Source: Frankia alni ACN14a
Lineage (GTDB): Bacteria > Actinomycetota > Actinomycetes > Frankiales > Frankiaceae
Reading direction: 5' to 3'
Length of the DNA: 64,000 nucleotides
NCBI RefSeq assembly: GCF_000058485.1
Contig: NC_008278.1
Location: 7,186,962 to 7,250,961 of the forward strand
Translations under genes and position numbers: made by a program
Part shown: positions 19,042 to 28,600 of the stretch, in pieces
Layout of the letters: each line of letters opens with the position of its first letter
Numbering within the stretch: position 1 is the first letter of the stretch
The notes under the pieces: generated by a model
The model's database searches: none
Told to the model about the DNA's origin: nothing
What the model saw: the letters and a program-made list of their open reading frames with translations, nothing else

Positions 19042-19923
19042 TCAGGGTGACGCGAGGGTGTTGATCGCGCCGGCGAGCCGGCCCCACTGGTCGAGCGGGA
19101 GCTGGCTGGGCGTCGGGGTCAGGACCTGCACGGCGACGTGGTCCGCGCCCGCCTGGTGGTGTTCGGCGATCCGGGCGAGGACGGTGTCCAGATCACCCCA
19201 GGCGACCAGGGCGTCGACGAGCCGATCGGAACCGGATCCGGCCAGGTCCGCCTCGGTGAAGCCGAGCCGGCGCAGGTTGTTGGCGTAGTTCGGCAGCCCG
19301 AGGTAGAAGCCGATGCCCTTGCGGGCCACCGCGCGGGCGCTGTCGGGGTCGGTGTCGAGCACGACCTTCTGCTCGGGGGCGAGCAGCGCGTCCGGCCCCA
19401 TGATCTCCCGCGCCCGCCGAGTGTGCTCGGGCGTGGCGAGGTACGGCAGCGCGCCCGCGCTGCGGCGGGCCGCGATGTCCAGCATCCGCGGTCCGAGCGC
19501 CGCCAGCGCCTGGTCGGAGCGGGGCACCCCGAGCTCGTCCAGCGTGTCGAGGTAGTCGAGTAGGACCTCGACCGGCCGCTCCCAGCGCCGACCGGTCAGC
19601 TTCTCCACCGGACCCCGATGCCCGACGCCGAAGCCGAGCAGCAGCCGGTCGGGATGCGCCTTGGCGAGCATCGCGTAGTGATCGGCGACGATGTCCGCCT
19701 TCTCCGTCCAGATGTTCAGGATGCTCGTGCCGACCACCAGCCCTTCGGTGCCATCCAGGATGGCGGCGGGAAGCTCCAGATCCCCGCTGGCGGCACCGAT
19801 CCACACCGTCGGGATACCCATCGCCGCCACCTCGGCGGCGACCTCGGCCCGCGACCGGACGTCCGTCGGCCACTGCCGCTGGGCTGCCCACAGCCCGATC
19901 CTGCCGACTTCAAGTACCACCAC
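19042..19923 (-). CDS. LLM-class F420-dependent oxidoreductase (TIGR03620-like)
   Basis: A 293-residue luciferase-like monooxygenase-fold protein. The N-terminal VGRIGLWAAQRQWP, the GIPTVWIGAASGDLEL strand, VVGTSILNIWTEKADIVADH and LLLGFGVGHRG, and a C-terminal QWGRLAGAI fit the actinobacterial TIGR03620 group, which is presumed to use coenzyme F420. GTG 19923 is chosen because GGAAG lies 6 nt upstream; the next codon is also GTG. Located alone, with no obvious partner, so the substrate is unknown. Confidence 0.88.
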   Translation of the reverse strand: MVVLEVGRIGLWAAQRQWPTDVRSRAEVAAEVAAMGIPTVWIGAASGDLELPAAILDGTEGLVVGTSILNIWTEKADIVADHYAMLAKAHPDRLLLGFGVGHRGPVEKLTGRRWERPVEVLLDYLDTLDELGVPRSDQALAALGPRMLDIAARRSAGALPYLATPEHTRRAREIMGPDALLAPEQKVVLDTDPDSARAVARKGIGFYLGLPNYANNLRRLGFTEADLAGSGSDRLVDALVAWGDLDTVLARIAEHHQAGADHVAVQVLTPTPSQLPLDQWGRLAGAINTLASP

Positions 19924-20029
19924 GAGCCCCTTCCGCGCAGGGAACTGCGACTGTCCGCATGATTGCCCGTGAAGCATTGCTACCCCGTGCGCACGCCCCC
20001 TATGTCGGCAGGTTTCGTCGAACCTTTGC

Positions 20030-20069
20030 GGGGACGCCGTACGGACCTCCCGGGGACGCCGTACGGACC
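20030..20069. repeat. 22-bp direct repeat upstream of the LLM gene
   Basis: GGGGACGCCGTACGGACC occurs at 20030-20047 and again at 20052-20069, with a partial third copy at 20074. It sits between two minus-strand genes, in the 5' region of the LLM oxidoreductase. Confidence 0.7.
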
Positions 20070-20089
20070 CCGCGGGGACGCCCGCCGGG

Positions 20090-20980
20090 TCAGGCGGACA
20101 TCGGCAGATCGGGGACCGAGGTGGTCTGCGACACGGCGGCCTCGGGTCGCAGGTCCTCCAGGGAAAGCTGGTGGACGGGCGGCCCGTCGAGCACGATCCG
20201 CGAGGTCACCGTGAGATCGGCCGCGACGTGGAGCAGCTCGCCGCTGTCCATCAGCCGCCAGCGCGGGTCCTCGTCCATCCGCTCGCTCTCGACCACCACC
20301 GCCGGCTCGTCGAGCAGGTCGAGGGAACGGACCCGGATCTCGCTGAACGGGCTGGCGTGGTCGAGGTGGCGGCCGTTGCGTCCGCCGGCGCCACGCTGGA
20401 GCACGTACAGGCCGTTGGTGTCCGGGTAGCGCAGGGCCCACAGCTCCCCGGCGGTGATGAGAATCATGTTGATCGAGTAAAGGGGAAGGTTCTGCGCCGC
20501 CCAGCGCGCCGCCGCGGCGATGCCCTCGCCGACGTCGCCGTCGTGGGCGTCGATCTCCCGGGTGACCAGCGCGAAGAAGCGCTCGGAGTCGGTGTCGCCG
20601 AGCACCGGCAGGCCGGCCGTGCCGAGCTCCGCGTCCAGCTTGCCCAGGCCCTCGATCACCCCGTTGTGGGCGAAGATCCGCCCGTCGCGGACGAACGGGT
20701 GCGTGTTGGCGTCGCTGGCCCGGCCGGTGGAGGCATGGCGCACGTGCGCGACGAAGGTCGACGAGGTGACGTCCTGCGCCTCCCGGGCGAACGCCGTGTC
20801 CGCACGGCTGCGGATCGCCTGCCTCACCACCTGCGGGACGCCGTCCGCGTCGAAGGCGCCGAGGCCAGCGCCGTCCGGCGTTCGCAGGGTGGCGGCGCGT
20901 GGGCTGTCGGGCGCGTCCAGCAGCCAGAACGTGGCCTTGATCCGCTTCGGGCCACTACTCATCGCGAACAGGTGGCACAT
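20090..20980 (-). CDS. Class II glutamine amidotransferase (YafJ/DUG3-like)
   Basis: A 296-residue enzyme with the N-terminal nucleophile at Cys2 (MCHLFAMSSG) once Met is removed. FVAHVRHASTGRASDANTHP and DGRIFAHNGVIEGLGKLD carry the Arg, His, Asn and Gly residues that bind glutamine, and GDTDSERFFALVTREID matches the strand that closes the site. The length and the DTDSE motif fit the YafJ/DUG3 group, which acts in glutathione or gamma-glutamyl metabolism, rather than GlmS or PurF. The gene is alone on its strand; a long gene-free region lies upstream. Confidence 0.88.
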   Translation of the reverse strand: MCHLFAMSSGPKRIKATFWLLDAPDSPRAATLRTPDGAGLGAFDADGVPQVVRQAIRSRADTAFAREAQDVTSSTFVAHVRHASTGRASDANTHPFVRDGRIFAHNGVIEGLGKLDAELGTAGLPVLGDTDSERFFALVTREIDAHDGDVGEGIAAAARWAAQNLPLYSINMILITAGELWALRYPDTNGLYVLQRGAGGRNGRHLDHASPFSEIRVRSLDLLDEPAVVVESERMDEDPRWRLMDSGELLHVAADLTVTSRIVLDGPPVHQLSLEDLRPEAAVSQTTSVPDLPMSA

Positions 20981-21437
20981 CGACGCCCTCCCTCACAGTC
21001 TCGACGGCCCCGGTCCGGCCGGGGCCCGGCTCACCGAGCCACGCGGATCCGCCGGTCCGGCGTGGGGATGGCCGTCGGCGGAGCGAAAAGGGCAACGCTA
21101 CCTCCGGCCCGAAGCTACCTCCGGCCCGAAGCGCTGACGATCCACCCGACGCCCCGCGCCCGCGACCGGCGACACGTTCGGTGAAGTTCTCGCGGATGGT
21201 CTGTTCCCCGCACCGATCCGGTCACTCCCGGCACATGCGGCGCATCCCATGCCGGAGTGCGGTGACCTGGCCGTGATATCGGAGTCGGGCTGGACGGACG
21301 TATTGTTGTTTCGTTCCGTTTCGTCATGCACACAACGACAGATGTAGCCGGATGGTGCCGGCGCGGCCGCGGCCCGGACGCTCCTGAACCCGTCCCCGTC
21401 GGCCGACGCCGTGCCGACGCCGTCACCGCCGTACCGC

Positions 21438-21500
21438 CGCCGTCACCCCACCCCACCGCCGTCACCCCACCGCCGTCACCCCACCGCCGTCGCCGCCCCG
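21438..21500. repeat. 14-bp direct repeats in the intergenic region
   Basis: Three near-perfect copies of CCGCCGTCACCCCA, with partial flanking copies. A unit of 14 bp would break any reading frame, in line with this region being non-coding. Confidence 0.7.
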
Positions 21501-21797
21501 CAGCTGCTGCCCCGCCGCAGCCCTCGACCTTCCCGGCACGTCCACACGCCGGGTCCGCTCGGGTCGGCCGCCCGGCGCCACACCCCGGCCATCTGCGATT
21601 CCCACGCGGCGGGCCCGGACGCAGATCCTCGCCCGCGAGAACCGCAGCCATCGCCACGACGAGGCCGTGTAGATCGGCCGAACACGGTCGTTACGCGCGC
21701 GGGCAGTCCCGCCCCGCCCAACCCTCCGCCGCGGTAGTCACAACGGGCACCCCGATGCGACCGTGTCTCCCACATTCCCACCCGGCCGTCCGACAAT

Positions 21798-21816
21798 TTT
21801 TCTGTTTATCAGAAAA
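21798..21816. other. AT-rich hairpin in the intergenic region
   Basis: TTTTCTG (21798-21804) and CAGAAAA (21810-21816) form a perfect 7-bp stem around the loop TTTAT. The AT content is far above that of its surroundings. Could be a terminator-like element or a protein site. Confidence 0.4.
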
Positions 21817-22214
21817 CACCGCGACAAAAACCGGCCGGGTCATCGCCTCCTTTTCGATCGTCCGCCACCCCGCTTCGGCCAGGGCGAGTGGCCCGACCAG
21901 AGTCCGTCCTGTTCACACCGGGGTCGCCCGGCCGGCCGGGTCTCGGCCCTCCCGCGGAAACGGCGGCGAGCCACCTTTTCCCACAAGCTCGGACGAAGGA
22001 CCGACTCCCGGCCGATCGGCGAACGGTTTCGGACCTGCCCGGACAATGTCGACGCCAGTCCCGCGTGACGCAATTCCACCACGTCCAGCCGGACCATCCC
22101 GGGCGAAACGCCGGACGCGCGTCGACAATCACCGGGAGCCCCGAGAGGTCCGCGGTAACGTATTACCGTCATTCCCGCATGCTCCGGTGACCGGACCGAT
22201 GGAAACGGAGAAGC

Positions 22215-23606
22215 ATGGCGGAGTCGGTCCGATCGCGCAACGCCCTGTGCATCCTGTTCTTCTGCGAGCAGTACCCGCCGGTCGTCTGGGACGGCGCGGG
22301 CAGCTACACGGCGACGCTGGCCGTCGCGCTCGCGCGGCTCGGGCACGAGGTGCACGTGCTCTGCGCCCAGGGTCACCGGGTCGTCGACTCCCTGCAGGAC
22401 GGGGTGCACGTGCATCGCCGGCCGCTGCTGCGGGTTCCGGTCACCCGCGGGCTCGGCCCGGTCGGGGCGCGGCTGCGCGGGCCGCTGTACCCGCGGGACT
22501 CGATCACGCTGCGGGTCAGCCTGCCGTTGTCCTACAGCTTCTGGCTGCGCCGCCTTGGCCTGCGCCCCGACGTGATCGAGACGCAGGACGGGGAGACCCG
22601 CGGCCTGCTCCAGGCGCTGTACCGCACCCTTCCGCTCGCGATCCACCTGCACTGCCCGACCATGCTCACCGTCCAGCTCGCCGGCCAGCCGCTCGGGTGC
22701 AAGGGCCGGCTCGCCGACCGTCTCGACCGGATCTCCGCCGATCGCGCCGCCGTGGTGACCTCACCGTCGCAGCTCCTCGTCGACACCCTGCGCGAACATG
22801 GCTGGCTGGGCCGGCGCGCCGTGGAGGTCATCCCGAACCCGTTCGACGCCCATCCCTGGCTCGACGTCCCGGACGTCGCCGGCACGGCGCCGATGGTCGC
22901 GGCGGTCGGCCGCCTGGAGGCGTACAAGGGGGTGGACGTTCTGCTCGACGCGTCGGCGCGGCTCAACCGCGCGGGCGTCGCCCACCGGCTGGTGCTCGCC
23001 GGGCGCCCCGCCGGCACGATCGGCGGCGCCCCCGCCGGCAGCTGGCTCGCCCGGCGGGCCCGGGAGCTCGGCCTACAGGTGGAGTTCCCCGGCCATCTGT
23101 CAGCCGGCGAGCTCCGCGCCCTCTACCGCCGGGCCCGGGCCGTCGCGGTGCCCAGCCGCTTCGAGAGCTTCTCGATCGCCGCCGTCGAGGCGATGGCGGC
23201 CGGGCGGCCGGTGGTGACCACGACCCGGACAGGCGTGGCACCGTTCGTCGAGCGCTGGGGGTCCGGGACCGCCGTCCCGCCCGACGACGCCGAGGCGCTG
23301 GCCGCCGCCCTCGCCCCGTTCCTGCTCGACCCCGCGCGGGCCGCCGCCTGCGGCGCCCGGGGCCGGCTCGGGGTCACCGAGATCGACCCGGCGGCGATCG
23401 CTCGCCGCAAGGAGGACGCCTACCGCCGCGGCATCGCCCAGTTCGCCACGGCCTGCGCGCCACCGCCGGCCGGCGGGCGGCGGGCGGCGAGACCCGCCGC
23501 ACCCCCTGCGCCCACCGCGCTCCCTGCGCCCACCGCGCACGCTCCGCCCGGACCCGCCGCGCCCGGTACCCCGTTCCCCTGCCGCCCACCCCGAATCCGA
23601 CGGTGA
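22215..23606 (+). CDS. Glycosyltransferase family 4 protein
   Basis: A 463-residue GT-B enzyme. The N-terminal half has FFCEQYPPVVWDGAGSYTAT (the donor-side glycine loop) and LGHEVHVLCA; the C-terminal half has VAAVGRLEAYKGVDVLLDA and RFESFSIAAVEAMAAGRPVV with the EX7E-type motif of retaining GT4 enzymes. The last 45 residues are Ala/Pro-rich. ATG 22215 has GGAG 8 nt upstream. It probably adds a sugar to a lipid, a polysaccharide or a natural product; the acceptor is not apparent. Convergent with the sugar kinase gene, with only 16 nt between them. Confidence 0.92.
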   Translation: MAESVRSRNALCILFFCEQYPPVVWDGAGSYTATLAVALARLGHEVHVLCAQGHRVVDSLQDGVHVHRRPLLRVPVTRGLGPVGARLRGPLYPRDSITLRVSLPLSYSFWLRRLGLRPDVIETQDGETRGLLQALYRTLPLAIHLHCPTMLTVQLAGQPLGCKGRLADRLDRISADRAAVVTSPSQLLVDTLREHGWLGRRAVEVIPNPFDAHPWLDVPDVAGTAPMVAAVGRLEAYKGVDVLLDASARLNRAGVAHRLVLAGRPAGTIGGAPAGSWLARRARELGLQVEFPGHLSAGELRALYRRARAVAVPSRFESFSIAAVEAMAAGRPVVTTTRTGVAPFVERWGSGTAVPPDDAEALAAALAPFLLDPARAAACGARGRLGVTEIDPAAIARRKEDAYRRGIAQFATACAPPPAGGRRAARPAAPPAPTALPAPTAHAPPGPAAPGTPFPCRPPRIRR

Positions 23607-23622
23607 CCGGGCCGGGCCGGCC

Positions 23623-24588
23623 CTATCCCGACCGCCGCCGTGGGCCGAAGACCAGCTCGCGGAGCTCGCCGGCGGTGGGAAGCGCCTCGTAGGCACCGAC
23701 CCGGCCCACCGTGAGCGCCGCGGCGGCCCGTGCGTGGTGGACGGCGGTGGCCGGGTCGTCGCCCGCGACCAGGCGGGCGGCGAGCACGGCCGTGAAGGCG
23801 TCGCTGGCCCCGGTCGCGTCGATCACCGTCGCCGCGACGGCGGGGTGGACGGTCGTCGCGCCGCCGGTCCGCAGCACACATCCCCGTTCGCCCAGGGTGA
23901 CGCAGACGGTCGGGACGCCGAGCGTCTCGGCGACCGCTTCGGCGAGCCGCCCGGCGGGCCCGCGGGCGGCGGCCCGCCCGGCCAGCAGCGCGCGGGCCTC
24001 GGCCTCGTTGGGGACGAGGATGTCGACCTGCTCCCACGCAACGGCCGCGACGACCGCCGGGTCGCCCGGCGCCGGCGCCGGGTTGACGACAACCCGCGTG
24101 GCGGCCTTGGCGGCGGCGGTGACGAGGTCCGCGGCCCGTTCGGCGAACTCGAACGTCACCAGGGCCGCGTCGACCGGGCCGCCCGTCGCCGCCGCGGCGG
24201 CGTGGACCTGGTCTCCGGTGACGGCCAGCGCCTCGGGGACCCGCCAGACAACCGCCTTCTCGCCGTCACCCCGCACATGGACGACGCAGACGGGCGTCGG
24301 CACGTGCGGGACCACCGTCATCGCCGACACGTCCACCCCCTCGCCGGCAAGCGCCGCCCGCACGGCCGCCCCCACGCCGTCCGTTCCGACCGCCCCCACC
24401 GCGGTCACCGGCAGGCCGAGCCGTGCCAGGGTCACCGCCTGGTTGAGCGCCTTCCCACCCGGCGCGGTCCGCATCGCGTCGGCCCGCACATCCTCGCCCC
24501 ACCCCGGCAGCCGCGGGGTGCTGACGAGGCAGTCGAGCACGAACGCGCCGGCGACGAGAAACCGCGGCGCCTCGGCCGCCGCCGTCAC
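23623..24588 (-). CDS. PfkB-family carbohydrate kinase (ribokinase-like)
   Basis: A 321-residue sugar kinase. FLVAGAFVLDCLVSTPRLP opens the fold, APGGKALNQAVTLARLG gives the sugar-binding GGKxxNxA motif, and VIDATGASDAFTAVLAARL gives the C-terminal anion hole and catalytic Asp (GASD in place of GAGD). ILVPNEAEARAL is the second PfkB signature region. It phosphorylates the primary hydroxyl of a furanose such as ribose with ATP. GTG 24588 fits the family's normal N-terminus; GTG 24630 would add 14 residues and also has a G-rich stretch upstream. No ribose transporter is nearby. Confidence 0.9.
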   Translation of the reverse strand: MTAAAEAPRFLVAGAFVLDCLVSTPRLPGWGEDVRADAMRTAPGGKALNQAVTLARLGLPVTAVGAVGTDGVGAAVRAALAGEGVDVSAMTVVPHVPTPVCVVHVRGDGEKAVVWRVPEALAVTGDQVHAAAAATGGPVDAALVTFEFAERAADLVTAAAKAATRVVVNPAPAPGDPAVVAAVAWEQVDILVPNEAEARALLAGRAAARGPAGRLAEAVAETLGVPTVCVTLGERGCVLRTGGATTVHPAVAATVIDATGASDAFTAVLAARLVAGDDPATAVHHARAAAALTVGRVGAYEALPTAGELRELVFGPRRRSG

Positions 24589-24733
24589 GGCCCCTCGCCG
24601 ATGTCCCCGAACCTCCTGCTCTCCCGCCACCTGCCCCCGTCCGCGGTCAGCCGCTCACGCCGAGGGCCCACGGTAGATCCGCGGCGAACGGGTACTCGGA
24701 ATGGGCTGATACTCGCGGCGGGCCCCCGCAGCG

Positions 24734-24769
24734 CCCTGGAGCCCTGGAGCCCTGGAGCCCTGGAGCCCC
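24734..24769. repeat. 9-bp tandem repeats just after the stop codon of the small DUF11 gene
   Basis: Four copies of GAGCCCTGG begin directly beside the TAG stop (24769-24771) and run downstream of the gene in its transcription direction. Another short tandem repeat at a gene border. Confidence 0.8.
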
Positions 24770-25569
24770 TAGAGCCGGACGGTCTCGTCGGGGCTGCTGG
24801 GGCCGGCCTCCTCGCCCGCATCGCCCTGGGGGTTCCGGTCCGACCGCGGGCCGGGTATCGCCACAAGGTGATCCCCCTGGTGGGTCCGCCCCTCTCGACC
24901 AGGCGACCGTCGGTGCCGAGGCGAGCGTCGGTAGCGCAGGAACAGACCCGCACCGAGTGCGAGCGCCGCGGCCAGGGCCCCGCACAGCGCCAGGAGCCAG
25001 CCGGGCAGGCCGGCCCAGCCACGACCGCCCCCGCCCGCGGAGCCCGCGGCAGCGCCGCCGGCGGGCAACCGGTCCGAGTCGGCGGCGCAGACGATCGGCC
25101 TGCTGTCGGCGTGCGCGGCCACGCACACGACCGCCGCGAGCCGGAGCAGGCCGGGCGGTGGCTTCGTCACCTCGGCCCGAACGCCGAACACGGTGTTGCG
25201 ACCGGAACGCAGGTCGGTCCGCCAGGTGACCGTGCCGTCCCTGAACGCGCCGTCACGATCAGCCGAGCCGAACCGGGCGCCCGCGGGGAGTGTCTGGGTG
25301 ACCAGGAGATCGGTCGCGTCGACCGTGCCGATGTTGCGGATCCTGACCGTATAGGTGAGATGGTCGCCCGCCCTGACATCGGTGTGACCATCGTCGATCG
25401 CGACCGAGAGATCGGGAGCAGCCGCATCGGCGTGCTCCGGCGACGGCGTCTCGTCGGCGAGGGCGCCGGGCGGGGCCACGAACGTACCGGCCACGACGAG
25501 GGGGCTGCCGAGCAGGGCGGCGGCCAGCAGAAGCCGCCCACGCACGCGCCCGAAACGGAAGATGCTCAT
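24769..25569 (-). CDS. Secreted DUF11-domain protein with C-terminal membrane anchor
   Basis: A 266-residue protein. The signal peptide is 1-38, cleaved after ALA. One DUF11-like beta domain (about 52-160) has LTYTVRIRNIGTVDATDLLV and the LPAGARFGS strand. LPAGG stands at 168-172 and a membrane segment GWLLALCGALAAALALGAGLF at about 190-210, followed by RYRRSPRHRR and a polar tail of about 45 residues. The LPxxG motif, membrane segment and basic residues recall a sortase signal, but the long tail after the membrane segment and the missing Thr argue for a plain membrane anchor. ATG 25569 keeps the signal peptide; the frame opens at 25623. Last gene of the surface-protein group, 92 nt downstream of the giant gene. 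Confidence 0.85.
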   Translation of the reverse strand: MSIFRFGRVRGRLLLAAALLGSPLVVAGTFVAPPGALADETPSPEHADAAAPDLSVAIDDGHTDVRAGDHLTYTVRIRNIGTVDATDLLVTQTLPAGARFGSADRDGAFRDGTVTWRTDLRSGRNTVFGVRAEVTKPPPGLLRLAAVVCVAAHADSRPIVCAADSDRLPAGGAAAGSAGGGGRGWAGLPGWLLALCGALAAALALGAGLFLRYRRSPRHRRSPGREGRTHQGDHLVAIPGPRSDRNPQGDAGEEAGPSSPDETVRL

Positions 25570-25631
25570 CTCATCTCTTTCCGGTCTCGTCTCTTTCCGG
25601 ATATCGGGCCGCCGCCATCGCACCTGGACTC

Positions 25632-25671
25632 GCCGCCATCCTCATCGACTGGCCGCCATCCTCATTGACTG
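25632..25671. repeat. 20-bp tandem repeat spanning the stop codon of the giant surface gene
   Basis: GCCGCCATCCTCATCGACTG at 25632-25651 and a copy with one change at 25652-25671, with a partial third copy after it. The stop codon of the giant gene lies inside the second copy. Confidence 0.8.
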
Positions 25672-28600
25672 GCCGCTATGTAGTCGAGCGTGGTGGAGTA
25701 CGTGTCGGAGGCGACGAAGGGAACATCGATCGCATAGTCGTTGCTGACCGCGTCCCCGCCCGGGGCCGACGGCTGTCCCTTCGAATAGACCGGCACCGCC
25801 ACCGTGTCGGACAACGGGGTAAAGGTCGACGTCCCGGACTGCCGAACCAGCAGGGAGCTCACCGGGATGGAGTCGCCGTTGCCGGCCGTCTGCCCCGTCA
25901 GGGTCGGCGACGTCGCCTGGACCGCGACCGTGTATCCGTCCGTGCTGTTCGTGGTGACGGTCATGGTCACCGCCCCGTTCTGGACGACGGAACTGTTCGG
26001 TTCGCCGGTGAGGGTGAAGGCGGGGGTGAGATCGGTCAGGGCCAGGCTCTGGGCGGTGATGGCCGTCGCGGTCGTGCAGGCCGGTTCGGTGCCGGTGCCG
26101 GTGCAGGTGCTGCCGGCGGCCGTGGACGCGACCCGGTTCACCAGGTCCGCGCCCGCGGTCGCGGCGTCGTCGACCGTCACCGAGTAGGTGATGGTGACTC
26201 CGGCGCCGACCGCGAGATTCCCGGTCCAGGTGAGCGTGGGCGCGGCGTAGGTGACCGTGCCGGCGCTGGCCGCGGCGTCCGCGTTGTAGGTCGCGTTGTT
26301 CACGACCGTCGCCAGGCTGTCGGTGATGGTCGCGCCGGTGTAGGCGGCCTGCCCGTTGTTCGTCGCGGTGATCGTGTACTGGACGGTCGAGCCGACGACG
26401 GCCGACGTCTGGTCGACCGTCTTGGTGATCGCCAGGGCCGGCACCAGCACCGCGGTGGTCGTCGTGCAGGCGGCGTCGGCGCTGCCGGTCAGGCAGGTGG
26501 AGCCCGCGGTGGTCGAGGCGACCGCGTTGATCGCGACGTGGTCGCCGTTGGCCGGCAGGGCCGTGGTCACCGAATAGGTGATGGTCGCCGTCGCCCCGAG
26601 GGCGAGATTCCCGGTCCAGGTCAGGTCGGGCGAGGTGAACGCGACGGTGCCCGTGCTGGCCGTGGCGTCGCCGTTGTAGGCGGCGTCGTCGAGCACGTCG
26701 GCGAGATCGTCGGTGAACGAGGCGCCCGTGTAGGGGGTCTGCCCGGTGTTCACCACGGTGACCGTGTAGCTGATCGCGCTGCCCGCGACGACGGTCGCGT
26801 TGCCGGTGCCGGTCGCGGCGGCCTTGGTGATCGTCAGGGCGGGGACGAGCACCGGAACCGCGACCCGGCAACCGAGCCCGCCGCTCCCGTCGGTCGGGCA
26901 GGTGCTCCCGATCGCGGGCGAGGTCACGGCGTTGTTCAGCGTCCGGTCGCCGAGGTCCGGATCGTTGACCGTGACCGAATAGCTGATCGTCACGCTCGCG
27001 CCGATCGCCAGGTCACCCGTCCAGGTCACCGTCGGCGCCGCGTACGTCACCGTCCCGCTCGTGGCGCTCGCGTCGGCGTTGTAGACCGCGTCGGCGAGCA
27101 GGCCGGTGAGGTTGTCGCTCACCGAGGCGCCCTGGTAGGCCGACTCCCCGTTGTTCGTCACGGTGATCGTGTAGGTGACGGTGCCACCCGGGGTCACCGT
27201 CGTGACGTCAGCCGCCTTGGCGATGGCGAGCCTGGGAGCCAGGAGCGTGACGGTGGCGCTGCAGTCCGGGTTCGTGTTCCCCGCCGGGCAGTTGCTGCCC
27301 GCCGTCGGGGAGGACGCGGCCGCCGTCATGGTCCGGTCCCCGGTGTCCGGGTTGTTCACCGTGACCGAGCCGGTGATCGTCAACGTCTGCCCGATCGCCA
27401 GATCCCCGACCCAGTTCAGTTGGCCGGTCGTCAGGTTGAGCTGGAGCAGGCCCGAGGAGGCGACCGCGTCGGCGTTGTAGGTCGCGTCGTCCAGCAGGCC
27501 GAGGAAGGCGGCGTTCACCTCGGCGTTGGTGTACGCGGTCGCCCCGGTGTTGGTGGTGGTGAGCGTGAACAGGACCGTCTGCGTCGGGATGGCCGTCGAC
27601 GTGTCCGCCGTGAAGGTGGTCACGAGTTCACTGACCAGTACCGAGGCGGAGCACCGCGAGTCCGTGCTTCCGGTGGCGCAGTTGTTGCCCGCCACCGTGG
27701 AACTGACGCTGTTGGCGAGTTTGGCGTCGCCGGTGTCGGGGGTCAGCACGGTGACCGAATAGGTGATCGTGGTCGAGCTGCCCGGATTCAGGTTCCCGGT
27801 CCAGGTGAGCGTCGGGCTGGCGAAGCCGACGGTGCCCACGGTCGCGGCCGCGTCGTTGTTGTAGGTGGCGTCGTCGAGCACCCCGGTCAGCGCGTCGCTG
27901 ACCACGGCACCCGAGTAGGGAGTCTGCCCGGAGTTGGTCACGGCGATGGTGAAGGTGACCGTGCCGCCGGGCACCGTCGTCGCCGCGCTGGCCGACTTCA
28001 CGATCGTCAGCGCCGGGGTGAGGACGACCACATTGTGGCCGCAGCCCGTGCTCCCGCTGGCCGGCAGACAGGAACTGCCCACGTCGGTCGAGGCCAGGAC
28101 ACTGGCGAGGATCTTGTCACCCGGATCGGGGTTTCGCACGGTCACCGAGAAGGTCACGATCACCACCTCGTCGACGGCGAGGTCACCCGACCAGGAGACT
28201 GTCGGGCTCGCGAAACTCACCGTCCCGGCGGAGGCGGTGGCGTTCCCGCCGTAGACGGCATCGTCCAGGGCACCGCCAAGGTCGTTGGTGACGGTCGCCC
28301 CGGTGTAGGGCGTTTCACCGCTGTTCGTGATCGTGACGGTGTACGTCACGACACCACCAGGAACAGTCGCATTGACATTCGTCGCCGTCGTCATCGTCAG
28401 GCCGGGGAGCAGCACTGGCACACTTTCGAAACAAGCCGGATCAGTGCCACCCGTCGGGCAGTTGCTACCAGGCGCATCCGAGACGATGGAGCCCTTCAGC
28501 ACCCGGTTCCCGGTATCCGGATCATTGACCTGAACACTTCCAATAATGGTCACGGTGCCACCCACCGGAATGTTGCCTGTCCACTGCAGCCCGGTCGCGC

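Larger units (their letters stand above)
20981..22214. other. Long intergenic region (about 1.2 kb) with no gene found
   Basis: Open frames in this stretch translate to Arg/Pro/Ala-biased shadows with no recognised domain. Notable contents are a 14-bp direct repeat (21438-21500), an AT-richer stretch around 21300-21330, an AT-rich hairpin (21798-21816) and, just before 22215, the presumed promoter region of the glycosyltransferase gene. This may be a decayed region or may hold an untranslated RNA. Confidence 0.45.
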
